Source: Mucilaginibacter endophyticus | Lineage (GTDB): Bacteria > Bacteroidota > Bacteroidia > Sphingobacteriales > Sphingobacteriaceae | NCBI RefSeq assembly: GCF_003351025.1 | Contig: NZ_QPCG01000002.1 | Coordinates: 930,001 to 994,000 of the forward strand | Direction: 5' to 3' | Length of the DNA stretch: 64,000 nucleotides | Shown here: positions 7,755 through 16,984 of the stretch, one piece after another | Position numbering within the stretch: the stretch's first letter is position 1 | Layout of the letters: each line of letters opens with the position of its first letter | The notes under the pieces: generated by a model | What the model was told of the DNA's origin: nothing | Seen by the model: the letters and a program-made list of their open reading frames with translations, nothing else | Databases searched by the model: none | Translations under genes and position numbers: made by a program

Positions 7755-9053
7755 CTATCTTGATTCAGGATCGGTCATCCGGGTTTCATTGTCAAAAAAG
7801 CGCACAATCAGTCGGTTATCGCTGTTTTTGGTGAAATAGTTGATGGCCCAGCTAAAAAATATAATCCCTTTATTGGTAAAGCCTGCAAGTGACATGATGT
7901 GCACAAAGCCCCATACCAGCCATGCAAAAAATCCCTGGAAATGAATTTTCCCTAAATCAGCTACAGCCTTATTCCGGCCAATGGTTGCCAGCGAACCTTT
8001 ATCGCGATATTTGAAAGGCTTCAGCGGCTGACGCTCAAACATGCGGTAAACATTTTCTCCAAGGTTTTGCCCCTGCTGAATAGCTACCGGTGCCACACCT
8101 GGATGTCCGTTTGGATATTCATCACTGATCATAGCGGCAACATCGCCTATGGCATAAATATTTTCGTAGCCCTTTACCTTGTTAAACTCGTCAACCAGGA
8201 TCCGGTTACCCCGCGCTATATTATCAGCAGAAATCCCCTCCGGCACCTCGCCCTTTACCCCTGCAGCCCAAAGTACGTTACGGGTCAAAAGCGATGTACC
8301 ATTATCTATCTTGAGTTCGTAGCCATTATAACTTTGCACATGCGCGCTATTGTAAATGGTTACGTCCATATCTTCTAAAAACTTTTTAGCTTTTGCCCTT
8401 GCACCAGCCGAAAAAGAAGCGAGCAATTCGGCTTTGCCTTCAACAAGATAAACCCTCATGCTGTGTTTGCGTAAGCCATGATAGTCCTTCATGAGTATCA
8501 ACTCACGCATTTCAGCAAGTGCTCCAGATAATTCCACACCGGTTGGGCCTCCGCCAACAACCACAAAAGTCATCAAGGCAGCTTTTTCTTCGGGATCTTT
8601 AGATACCAGCGATGTTTCGAGGTTTTGCAGTATCAGGCTCCTTAAGTTTAAAGCCTCCGGGATATTCTTCATCGGCATTGCAAAATGTTCTATCTCTTTG
8701 TTGCCGAAAAAGTTGGTATTTGAGCCTGTTGCAATAGCCAGGTAATCGTAATAAATAGTACCGATATCGGTATCGAGTGTATTACTTTCGGGATTGATCT
8801 TCTTTACCTCGGCCAGCGCAAAGCGGAAATTATTTTGCCTGGTAAAAATCCGCCTTAAAGGGAAACCGATTGAGTCTGCAGCTATGGAGCCTCCTGCAAC
8901 CTGGTACAATAAGGGCTGGAAGGTGTGATAATTGTGCTTGTCGATCATCAGCACATCAACAGGCGCGTTTTTTAATTTCTTAGCTAATTGTATCCCTCCA
9001 AATCCTCCCCCAATAATTGCCACCCGTGGCCTGGTATTCTTTTTTTGCTCCAT
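7755..9053 (-). CDS. ndh: Type II NADH dehydrogenase (NAD(P)/FAD-dependent oxidoreductase)
   Basis: A 432-residue flavoprotein of the NDH-2 family, which passes electrons from NADH to quinone without pumping protons. Two dinucleotide-binding motifs are seen: VAIIGGGFGGIQLAKKL near residue 11 for FAD and VVGGGPTGVELSGALAEM near 165 for NADH. A third FAD motif is YAIGDVAAM. The C-terminus has a hydrophobic stretch (FFAWLVWGFVHIMSLAGF) expected to sit on the membrane. It heads the two-gene unit with the antiporter. Confidence 0.9.
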   Translation of the reverse strand: MEQKKNTRPRVAIIGGGFGGIQLAKKLKNAPVDVLMIDKHNYHTFQPLLYQVAGGSIAADSIGFPLRRIFTRQNNFRFALAEVKKINPESNTLDTDIGTIYYDYLAIATGSNTNFFGNKEIEHFAMPMKNIPEALNLRSLILQNLETSLVSKDPEEKAALMTFVVVGGGPTGVELSGALAEMRELILMKDYHGLRKHSMRVYLVEGKAELLASFSAGARAKAKKFLEDMDVTIYNSAHVQSYNGYELKIDNGTSLLTRNVLWAAGVKGEVPEGISADNIARGNRILVDEFNKVKGYENIYAIGDVAAMISDEYPNGHPGVAPVAIQQGQNLGENVYRMFERQPLKPFKYRDKGSLATIGRNKAVADLGKIHFQGFFAWLVWGFVHIMSLAGFTNKGIIFFSWAINYFTKNSDNRLIVRFFDNETRMTDPESR

Positions 9054-9257
9054 AGATAGATATAAGCAAGGATGATGCCTTAAAGTTTTCCAATAATACT
9101 AAATCTTTCATAATCAAATTGTAAACTTAAACCGTAAATTCAATCATTCATTTTTAAATCACTTTTTGAAAAAACACACTATATTTTCGTAATTTTAACA
9201 ACTTTCTGCTCAAAAAAGTGGAAATTTGGCACTAAAAGAGTTATATTAACAGCTGTA

Positions 9258-10103
9258 ATGAATAAAATTGATACAGATCATATCAAAACGGATAAATTAT
9301 CACCAAATAAGAGCCTTTATATAATCAAAATTGGTGGAAACGTCATCGATAACTCCGAAAACCTGTATCATTTTTTAAAGGACTTTGAAGCCCTTGATGG
9401 CCTTAAGATCCTGGTACATGGAGGTGGAAAAGTGGCCACGCAAATGGCCGAAGATTTAGGTATCGAATCTAAAATGGTTGATGGCAGACGCATCACCGAT
9501 ATTGAAACGTTAAGGGTGGTTACCATGGTTTATGGCGGCCTCATCAATAAAAACATAGTGGCGCAACTGCAACGCTTTGGCAACAATGCCATAGGCTTAA
9601 CCGGCGCCGATGGTAACTTTATTAAAGCAGTTAAACGACCGGTAAAAACAATAGACTATGGCTTTGTGGGCGATATTGTTAAAGACTCTATCAATCCCGA
9701 AAACATTAGCCGTTTGATGGAAGCAGGCTTTACCCCTGTTTTTTGTGCCATAACCCACGATGGTGAAGGGCAATTGCTAAACACCAATGCTGATACCATT
9801 GCTTCGGCCCTGGCGGTATCGTTATCGGGATTGTATGACACCACATTAATATACTGTTTTGAGAAAAAGGGTGTGTTAAAAGATATTAATGACGAAGAAT
9901 CGTTGATACGGGAAATTAACCCTCAGCATTATGAGGAATTAAAAGTGGAAAAGATAATACATAGCGGAATGCTGCCTAAACTTGATAATGCTTTTACCGC
10001 GATTGATTGCGGTGTAAAGGCGGTAATTATCGGCAAATCAGATGATCTTGGTCAATTGAAGGATAACAAACCATTTGGAACACGTTTAACTAAAAACGCA
10101 TGA
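9258..10103 (+). CDS. argB: N-acyl-glutamate kinase
   Basis: ArgB phosphorylates the acylglutamate made by the first enzyme of the pathway. The 281-residue protein belongs to the amino-acid kinase family: IIKIGGNVID near residue 23 and ILVHGGGKVATQMAEDLG mark the phosphate loops, and LTGADGNF and LNTNADTIASALA follow. An N-terminal extension of about 20 polar residues precedes the fold. It is separated from the argG-argF' operon by 3.6 kb of unrelated genes. Its stop overlaps the proC start as ATGA, so the two are translationally coupled. Confidence 0.93.
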   Translation: MNKIDTDHIKTDKLSPNKSLYIIKIGGNVIDNSENLYHFLKDFEALDGLKILVHGGGKVATQMAEDLGIESKMVDGRRITDIETLRVVTMVYGGLINKNIVAQLQRFGNNAIGLTGADGNFIKAVKRPVKTIDYGFVGDIVKDSINPENISRLMEAGFTPVFCAITHDGEGQLLNTNADTIASALAVSLSGLYDTTLIYCFEKKGVLKDINDEESLIREINPQHYEELKVEKIIHSGMLPKLDNAFTAIDCGVKAVIIGKSDDLGQLKDNKPFGTRLTKNA

Positions 10104-10918
10104 ACTCACAACAGCACATTTCAATATTAGGCTCCGGTAATATAGGCCTGTCATTAGCCAAAGGTTTAGTTAAATCGGGGATTTGTAAACCCCAGCAAAT
10201 ATCGTTGACCCGCCGTAACGTAGCCGCACTGTCTCAATATGCCGACCAGGGATACCTTGTGTCAGATAACAACCTGCGTGCCGTGCGCAAAGCTGATATT
10301 ATTGTATTGGCTGTATTACCGCAGCAACTCAATAAGCTGTTAGATGAAATCAAGCCATCGTTAAAACCGGATAAACAATTATTGATATCTGTTATCTCTG
10401 GCGTTAGCTGTGCCGATATTCGCCAGCATCTTGACCTTAACGTACAGATAGTCCGTGCTATGCCTAATACAGCCATTGCTATCGGCCATTCCATGACCTG
10501 TATCGCTACCGATACTGGTACAAACAAAAATATTAACCTGGCCAAATCGCTTTTTGATACAGTTGGTGTTACTATACAGATTAACGAGGAACTGATGACC
10601 TCTGCCACTGCACTTTGTGCTTGCGGCATTGCGTTTTTCTTAAGATCTATCCGTGCAGCGTCACAAGGAGGCACAGAGATTGGCTTCCATGCACATGATG
10701 CATTAAAAATGGCGGCACAAACCGCCAAAGGCGCTGCAGACTTGTTATTACAACTGGCATCACACCCTGAACAGGAAATTGACAAGGTAACTTCGCCAAG
10801 CGGCTGTACAATCGCGGGTCTGAATGAGATGGAACACCATGGCTTCAGCTCGGCTATGATCAAAGGGATCCGCCTGTCTGCCGAAAAAGCCGGCGACCTC
10901 TATAAAAAGGATAGTTAA
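10100..10918 (+). CDS. proC: Pyrroline-5-carboxylate reductase
   Basis: ProC makes proline from pyrroline-5-carboxylate using NAD(P)H. The 272-residue protein has the Rossmann motif ISILGSGNIGLSLAKGL at its N-terminus, the conserved VRAMPNTAIAIG loop, and the C-terminal signature TSPSGCTIAGLNEMEHHGF, which carries the family P-G-G-T-like segment in a slightly altered form (SPSGCT). Pairing with argB by a 4-base overlap links proline and arginine synthesis, which share glutamate-derived intermediates. Confidence 0.9.
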   Translation: MNSQQHISILGSGNIGLSLAKGLVKSGICKPQQISLTRRNVAALSQYADQGYLVSDNNLRAVRKADIIVLAVLPQQLNKLLDEIKPSLKPDKQLLISVISGVSCADIRQHLDLNVQIVRAMPNTAIAIGHSMTCIATDTGTNKNINLAKSLFDTVGVTIQINEELMTSATALCACGIAFFLRSIRAASQGGTEIGFHAHDALKMAAQTAKGAADLLLQLASHPEQEIDKVTSPSGCTIAGLNEMEHHGFSSAMIKGIRLSAEKAGDLYKKDS

Positions 10919-10978
10919 TTTAAGCGAAACGCTCAGGGCTAAAGGCCTTATAGCTTTTTAATCATTATATTTCGATCG

Positions 10979-10999
10979 TTTTGATAGAGCTTATCAAAA
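10979..10999. promoter_or_regulatory. Perfect inverted repeat upstream of aspartokinase
   Basis: TTTTGATAGAGCTTATCAAAA, arms of 8 bases around GAGCT, 117 bases before the aspartokinase start and 61 after the proC stop. It could be an operator or a weak terminator for argB-proC; no T-tract follows directly. Confidence 0.4.
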
Positions 11000-11115
11000 T
11001 GAGTTATTTTAAAAAAAGCAGTTCAGATACAAGCTATTTACATTCAATTAATTATAAATAGCTACGACACTTTGGTATAGTTATGGTATTTGGCTGTTGA
11101 TCTTTTCAATATAAA

Positions 11116-12492
11116 ATGTTAACAGTAGAAAAAATTGGCGGTACATCTATGACCGCTTTGGGAGATGTGATCAAAAACATTATCCTGTTTGAACGCAGCG
11201 GTGACCAGCTTTACAACCGCATATTTGTAGTATCGGCATTTTCAGGAGTAACTAATCTCCTGCTCGAAAACAAAAAGACAGGCGCTCCGGGTGTATATCA
11301 CAAGCTTGCCAACTACAAGGATTTCCATACACCGCTAAAACAACTTATTACCCGTTTAAAGCAGATCAATAAAACTTATGAAAGCCTTGGCCTCAATATA
11401 GCTGAAGCTGATAAGTATATTGAAACAAGAATTAAGGACGCACAAACTTACCTTGAAAACCTGGCCAACATACTGGCATCCGGCTACGTAGGGAAAGAAG
11501 GCATTTTACAGGCGGCCCGTGAAATCCTGGCTTCGATAGGTGAAAGTCATTCGGCTTTTAACTTTACCAATATCCTGCAAAACATGGGCATTAACGCAAC
11601 GCTGGTTGACCTGAGCGGCTTTCATGACCATCGTGCGTTAACCATCGATCAGCGTATTAAAAAAGACCTTGCCCACATCGATTTTTCAAAAACCATCACC
11701 ATTGTTACCGGCTACGCTAAAGGTACCGAAGGTATTATGCGCGAGTTTGACCGCGGATATTCTGAGGTTACTTTCAGCAAAATTGCCGTTGCTGTAGAAC
11801 CACAGGAAGCTATCATTCATAAGGAGTACCACCTTTGTACTGCCGACCCTCAATTGGTTGGCGTTGAAAACTGTTTCCCGGTTGGTAACACCAACTATGA
11901 CGTTGCCGATCAGCTGGCTGATGTAGGCATGGAAGCTATCCACCCTAAGGCTTCAAAACCGCTGGAAATAAACGACATCGACCTAAGGATCAAAAATACC
12001 TTCCAGCCGGAGCACCCGGGAACGTTGATTACCCGCGAATACATTTGCGATAAAAAACGTGTGGAAGTTATCACCGGCACCGAAAAAGTAGTAATGATTG
12101 ATATTTACGACCCTTCGATGGTTGGCAACGTAGGTACCGATTTTCACATCATGCAGCTGTTTTACAAGTTTAGTGTCAGCTATAGCTTCAAGGCTACCAG
12201 CGCAAACAGCATTTCAATTGTGATATGGGAAAAAGACCTCAATAAAAAATTGATCAGTGAGCTGGAAGATAATTATGAAAAGGTAACCGTCGAAAAAATG
12301 GCGATGGTTTGCCTGATCGGTTCCAATATGGATCAGCCTGGTTTGCTGGCGAAAGCAGCTACAGCGCTTGCTCAAAAAGGCATCAATATCAAAAGCGGCG
12401 GCTTTGCATTAAGAATGGTAAACATCCAGTTTTTAGTAGCCCGAGAAGATTTTAACGAAGCTATCCGCGCTTTAAACAAAGCAATGTGCTAA
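11116..12492 (+). CDS. Aspartate kinase, ectoine-cluster (Ask_Ect) type
   Basis: Aspartokinase phosphorylates aspartate for lysine, threonine, methionine and cell-wall precursor synthesis. The 458-residue protein has an amino-acid kinase domain starting at VEKIGGTSMT and two C-terminal ACT-like regulatory regions (about 310-455, with GSNMDQPGLLAKAATALAQK). KIGGTS instead of the usual KFGGTS, together with LYNRIFVVSAFSGVTNLLLE and NYDVADQLADVGMEAIHP, recalls the aspartokinases encoded in ectoine clusters of proteobacteria. No ectA, ectB or ectC is present here. It stands alone after a 197-base gap and is followed by a strong terminator. Confidence 0.88.
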   Translation: MLTVEKIGGTSMTALGDVIKNIILFERSGDQLYNRIFVVSAFSGVTNLLLENKKTGAPGVYHKLANYKDFHTPLKQLITRLKQINKTYESLGLNIAEADKYIETRIKDAQTYLENLANILASGYVGKEGILQAAREILASIGESHSAFNFTNILQNMGINATLVDLSGFHDHRALTIDQRIKKDLAHIDFSKTITIVTGYAKGTEGIMREFDRGYSEVTFSKIAVAVEPQEAIIHKEYHLCTADPQLVGVENCFPVGNTNYDVADQLADVGMEAIHPKASKPLEINDIDLRIKNTFQPEHPGTLITREYICDKKRVEVITGTEKVVMIDIYDPSMVGNVGTDFHIMQLFYKFSVSYSFKATSANSISIVIWEKDLNKKLISELEDNYEKVTVEKMAMVCLIGSNMDQPGLLAKAATALAQKGINIKSGGFALRMVNIQFLVAREDFNEAIRALNKAMC

Positions 12493-12525
12493 GTTTTTAA
12501 GGCGGAAGAATAAAGGTAAAAGACG

Positions 12526-12562
12526 AAGGTTAGTTGCTATAGCAGCTAACCTTTATTTTTTT
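12526..12562 (+). terminator. Rho-independent terminator after aspartokinase
   Basis: AAGGTTAGTTGCT at 12526 pairs with AGCAGCTAACCTT at 12541-12553 across a 2-base gap, with one wobble, followed by TATTTTTTT. Confidence 0.85.
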
Positions 12563-12592
12563 AATTTAGCGATTGCATCCTAAACTATCTCC

Positions 12593-13933
12593 ATGTCCGA
12601 TACCTTAACATACCAGTACAACCAGCTTTCGTCATTAAGCAAGGTAAACAACAGCGACGAGCTTTTTCTGGCGCAATACAGCGAAGTTCAGAAAAAAGAT
12701 GCCTCATGCTTTTTCTGGGGTAAACTAACCGATCCTTATGTTGTTTCCCGCTGCCTCCTCACGCTATCAAACGTAGTTAAATCAAACTTTAGCTTATCTC
12801 CTTATGATTTGATGATGCTGAAAGACCCGATTGTAACAGCGGGCAATGAAAAGATCAGGTTTGAAGGTTTTTCCCATTGCGCGGGTGTTTATGCCCGGGT
12901 TGATGTATTAGGAGATGGACACGACGGAGAGTTTCTGGAAAACGGCACCACCAATGTTGATTTTAATCAACCGATGCTATCTGCGCTAAGTAGCGTCCGG
13001 AAAAATGAGGAGGTATTGCTATCCATAGGCAAGAAAGAAGTAGCATTGCACCGCGAGGAGGGCAAAGTGATTGAACGAAAGGTACCCTTGCCAACCAAGT
13101 GGATCAAGGGCTTAACCAGTGTGCAGGTGTTTTTATCAGAATCTGAACCGGCTTACAAATTCAACCGGCTGCAAGCCATACAATTATTTAAAAGTATCCC
13201 GGCAGGGAAACCCAAATCAGATTACTATTTATTGGTACGGGGCGGGAAGCCGGTATTTTCACCGGTGCAGGCGGGTAACGCTATAACTGTTGGCGGTGTT
13301 CATCGCTTAAAACTTATTGAACCGCTATTGCTTATTGCCGATCAGTTGCAGGTCTTCGTTCATAAAGATCAGCAATCAACCACATGGCAGGTTTACATTG
13401 GCCCGGTACGGTTCAGTTTATCCATATCAAGGGATAGTTGGCGCGGATTTTCGGGAGAGGGTGCCGCATTGGAATCGCTGGTAGAAGATGTGCCTCAAAA
13501 CTGGATCGAATTGATGGACAGCTATAGCTATGCCAACCAGGAATTTAACCCTACCCTACTTGCCGTAAATGAAGGGCTCGACATAAAAAAGGTGGAGAAC
13601 TTAACAGGCCGTCTCTCCGCCATAGGTTTATTAGGCTTCGATTTGGATGAGAACAATTTCTTTTACCGTCGTTTGCCGTTTAAAACCAGTCGCATCTTAA
13701 CTTTAAACCCACGCTTAAAAGATGCCGAAAAGTTAATTACCGAAGGTAAAGTGCTCATCAAATCAAACACCGGCAACCGGGTAGAAGCCGAAGTGGAAGG
13801 AAGCGGCGTGCACCACATGGTATTATTAGAAAACGATGAGGAACGTTGTACCTGCATGTGGTTCAGTAAAAACCAGGGCGAGCGTGGTATTTGCAAACAT
13901 ATCCTGGCTGTAAAAAAATTATTGGCTAAATAA
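12593..13933 (+). CDS. SWIM zinc-finger protein
   Basis: 446 residues ending in a SWIM zinc finger: CTC at about 421-423 and CKH near 435 give the C-x-C...C-x-H ligand set. The bulk of the protein has no motif I recognise. SWIM domains bind zinc and are thought to mediate DNA or protein contacts. The gene is followed 12 bases later by the DUF6493 gene. In other Bacteroidota such pairs are often found with MoxR ATPase and VWA genes; neither is present here. Function is unknown beyond this association. Confidence 0.85.
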   Translation: MSDTLTYQYNQLSSLSKVNNSDELFLAQYSEVQKKDASCFFWGKLTDPYVVSRCLLTLSNVVKSNFSLSPYDLMMLKDPIVTAGNEKIRFEGFSHCAGVYARVDVLGDGHDGEFLENGTTNVDFNQPMLSALSSVRKNEEVLLSIGKKEVALHREEGKVIERKVPLPTKWIKGLTSVQVFLSESEPAYKFNRLQAIQLFKSIPAGKPKSDYYLLVRGGKPVFSPVQAGNAITVGGVHRLKLIEPLLLIADQLQVFVHKDQQSTTWQVYIGPVRFSLSISRDSWRGFSGEGAALESLVEDVPQNWIELMDSYSYANQEFNPTLLAVNEGLDIKKVENLTGRLSAIGLLGFDLDENNFFYRRLPFKTSRILTLNPRLKDAEKLITEGKVLIKSNTGNRVEAEVEGSGVHHMVLLENDEERCTCMWFSKNQGERGICKHILAVKKLLAK

Positions 13934-13945
13934 GTACATACGGCT

Positions 13946-16867
13946 ATGAGCGACTTTGTAGAGCAATACGTAAAACTTTTAAAAAAAGAACGAGAGCAAG
14001 ACCTTCTCCCCTTACTGCAATCATTGACCGACGCTGATAAAAAGAAATTTGTTCCCGAACTTAAGAAGCTCGATGCCGAACATTTTAAATTCGGGCCAAT
14101 ACGAAAAACAATAACCGGTGAAGAGTATGGATATCTTTCTACCGATCTTCAACGCCATATACTGAGCGTTACTCACTTTGTAGTTTATAATCGAAAAGAT
14201 TTTGAGAAAGCAAACTCGGGTAGCGTGATCAAAAAGAAGGTACTTGATACTATATTATCCTGGTACTGCCCCACCTGGTTTAGTCACTATATCAACCGTT
14301 TTGGCGATACGGATTTTATCCCACATTTTATCGACTATACATGGTATATGGAATTGGTAGATGGTGGATATATTACAGAATCGGCACAGATGATTGCCCG
14401 GGTTTTACCGCGTGCTATTTTTAGTCCTCTTCAAACAGGAAAAAATTACGAACCGCAAGTACTTCTTGAACAGCCAGTCACTTTGCAAAAGCACATCTGG
14501 TACCTGTTTGAATATAGTAACGAGATTCATTGGTCTGATGGAAACGAGCAATTCTGGATAAAAACCATACTTGATTTTATTGGAAAGGGACTTTTACCGC
14601 GTAACGAAATATTAAACGCCACTGCCGCCGCCATTAACCGCAACTTTAATCAAAGCCTCTGTGGCTGGTTTGTAGACCTGCTTATTCAACTCGAACCTAC
14701 AAAGTCAGAACTAATTGATTTACAGAACCATTTATTAAATACATTTAACTCACCACATTCCAAACTGATAAATACAGCATTAAAGTATTTTAAAGATATA
14801 GCCGGCGACGACGGATTTGATGAGATCGCATTTTTTGAGCACTGTCCATTGGTGCTCTCTTCCGAATCAAAAACAACGGTAACCAATACCTTGATGATTT
14901 TGGAAAAACTGGCCAAAAAACATGCGGACAAGCGAAACGAAATAAGCATAATTGCAAGCCAGGCACTCCTACACCAGGATGATAAATTGCAGGTACGTGC
15001 CGCGAAGCTTATTTCGAAATATGCCGATAGCTCTTCGTTAGAGGTATGGGAAGCGGTTTCCGCTTATCAGCAAGGTCTGTTGTTTGAGGCTAAAACTATC
15101 CTCGAACCTTTTCTGATGCCCGAGGAACCGGCTGATGATGAAGCCGCCAATTTCATTGAAATAGGTGAACCTGCAGACCGGAAGCCGATAGCTTTCCCGC
15201 AAAACTTTGATGAGCTTGTGTACCTGGCCAGCCAGGCTTTTGACCAAAATGAAGCTTATCATTTTGATCTTTTACCCGCGGCGCTGCTTCAATTTCAGGA
15301 TCAAATGAGCGAAGAGAATATCCGGAAATTGTTGCCGGCCTTTCAACGGGCATTTAAAACCATTACTGATGATTGGGTGAGTACCAGGGGCTATCTGGAT
15401 AATATGCTTGCCAAATTCCTCACAAGCTATGGTTTACTACTTATTGAATTTCATCCTGCAGCTGCACGCTCAATCAAAGAGCTTCACAACGCGCATCGTG
15501 ATAAATTAAAAGAAAAGAACCGGGATACAAAGTGGTTTGACAGCGGAATTAAGGCATGGGACGTGTTTACCCATTCAAAGGGCTACAAACCACATAAGTA
15601 TGTTTTGCTTAATGCTTTATGGATCCTGGAGCATAAAGTTCAAGTCCCCTTGCTCTCAACGCCAACCCATGAGCCTTGCCTCGTTTCAATTGAAGAATTA
15701 ATCCGCAGGATCAGCATATATCAAAACCAAAAAACGAGGCCGGGAATAATGGATTACCAGGTAGCTGTAATGCGTTGTTTTTTTGATAAACATACTGATG
15801 CACTTTCACTTGCAAACGCGCTTTTGCAAGGAGAAGCACGGGACCTGATAGGATTTATATTAGGTGAAGAGCATCAGCCCAAACCTACATATCAGCTTAA
15901 ACCAGTTTGGCTTGCCGCCGCGTTAACACACAAGCGCGATAATGTACAGCAATGGTTACAGTACAGCAAGTGGAATCAGGCATACCTTTTAGCCAACTTT
16001 TCATGGTCATCTCATATCGAGCATTACGAACAAGAACAATATAACTATCAAAAACGAGTGTATGAAAAGGTACCTGCTACCCGGAGCACCGTAACCGTGT
16101 CTATTGATAAAACAAGTGTAAGTCCAGCCATTTCTGGTATAAAAAGCTTGTGGGGTAAACTCACCGGCAATAAAACCCCGGTTGCAGATGACGAAGGTTA
16201 TTTTGACTTTCTGGAATTGAAATACAAACACCTCTCTGCCGAACACAATGATATCAAACGATTGATATACCTAAATCCAAACTGGCCGGAGCATTGGTTT
16301 GCCTACATTAACAAAGAAGCATTTCGATATTTTGATTTAGCGGGAGAAAACGAAAAGAGACTGGTTATCAGCAGCCTCGAAACTTTGATGACCTTAAATT
16401 ATGTATATGGTTTGATGGGCCATTTGTTTATCGCGACATGTATGCTGCTTAATGATAAAACCGTTCGGTTATATGCTGCCGAATTGTGGATAAAAGGAGT
16501 GCGTGAAAAAACCATAGATAGCCAACAGTTGGGAGAAATCATCGGTAAACACGAACAGAACGGGCTTGCTCCACTTAAGCGTTTTACAGACCTTATTCTT
16601 TCCGGCATGCTTCATATTTCATCCATCCATGATGCTGAGCTGGAAAAATTACTCACAGCGTGTATTGGTAACATGGCCGAAAAACCTTTAACCAATTCAA
16701 AAAAGCTGCTCGACATCTATGTAGAAGTATTGGCTGCAAATAAGCAATCGGTCAAAAATCCGGCGGTATTAAACACTTTAGATATATGGGCACAATCAGC
16801 CACCGGTTTAACGTCAGTTGTTGAGCGGCTTAAACAAGGTTTTTCAGGCAACAAAGAGATTATTTAG
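13946..16867 (+). CDS. DUF6493 family protein, large helical
   Basis: A 973-residue cytoplasmic protein without signal peptide or membrane segments. It is rich in alternating amphipathic helices and looks like a HEAT/TPR-type solenoid. The N-terminal part (about 1-370) fits DUF6493 as I know it. No catalytic motif was seen. It is tightly coupled to the SWIM protein gene and probably acts with it. Spacing to the next gene, an S9 peptidase, is 117 bases and that gene seems to have its own promoter. Confidence 0.75.
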   Translation: MSDFVEQYVKLLKKEREQDLLPLLQSLTDADKKKFVPELKKLDAEHFKFGPIRKTITGEEYGYLSTDLQRHILSVTHFVVYNRKDFEKANSGSVIKKKVLDTILSWYCPTWFSHYINRFGDTDFIPHFIDYTWYMELVDGGYITESAQMIARVLPRAIFSPLQTGKNYEPQVLLEQPVTLQKHIWYLFEYSNEIHWSDGNEQFWIKTILDFIGKGLLPRNEILNATAAAINRNFNQSLCGWFVDLLIQLEPTKSELIDLQNHLLNTFNSPHSKLINTALKYFKDIAGDDGFDEIAFFEHCPLVLSSESKTTVTNTLMILEKLAKKHADKRNEISIIASQALLHQDDKLQVRAAKLISKYADSSSLEVWEAVSAYQQGLLFEAKTILEPFLMPEEPADDEAANFIEIGEPADRKPIAFPQNFDELVYLASQAFDQNEAYHFDLLPAALLQFQDQMSEENIRKLLPAFQRAFKTITDDWVSTRGYLDNMLAKFLTSYGLLLIEFHPAAARSIKELHNAHRDKLKEKNRDTKWFDSGIKAWDVFTHSKGYKPHKYVLLNALWILEHKVQVPLLSTPTHEPCLVSIEELIRRISIYQNQKTRPGIMDYQVAVMRCFFDKHTDALSLANALLQGEARDLIGFILGEEHQPKPTYQLKPVWLAAALTHKRDNVQQWLQYSKWNQAYLLANFSWSSHIEHYEQEQYNYQKRVYEKVPATRSTVTVSIDKTSVSPAISGIKSLWGKLTGNKTPVADDEGYFDFLELKYKHLSAEHNDIKRLIYLNPNWPEHWFAYINKEAFRYFDLAGENEKRLVISSLETLMTLNYVYGLMGHLFIATCMLLNDKTVRLYAAELWIKGVREKTIDSQQLGEIIGKHEQNGLAPLKRFTDLILSGMLHISSIHDAELEKLLTACIGNMAEKPLTNSKKLLDIYVEVLAANKQSVKNPAVLNTLDIWAQSATGLTSVVERLKQGFSGNKEII

Positions 16868-16963
16868 TAAACCTCCCAACGCATAATACCACATATAGCT
16901 ATCCAACATCAATTGTAACTTTACCATAGTTAATTTCTTTTAACCATAAGTTTTAAGCATATT

Positions 16964-16971
16964 TAGGTTTG
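16964..16971 (+). promoter_or_regulatory. Possible -7 promoter box before S9 peptidase
   Basis: TAGGTTTG fits the Bacteroidota TAnnTTTG box, 13 bases before the ATG. No good TTG is found 19 bases upstream, so support is partial. Confidence 0.35.
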
Positions 16972-16984
16972 ACATCTATCCTGT

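Noticed and set aside
10234..10863. 209-codon open frame on the minus strand
   Set aside because: It lies wholly inside proC, whose protein has all family motifs; the opposite frame has no recognisable pattern.
11116..12492. Ectoine biosynthesis cluster
   Set aside because: Only the aspartokinase resembles that type; ectA, ectB and ectC are absent from both sides.
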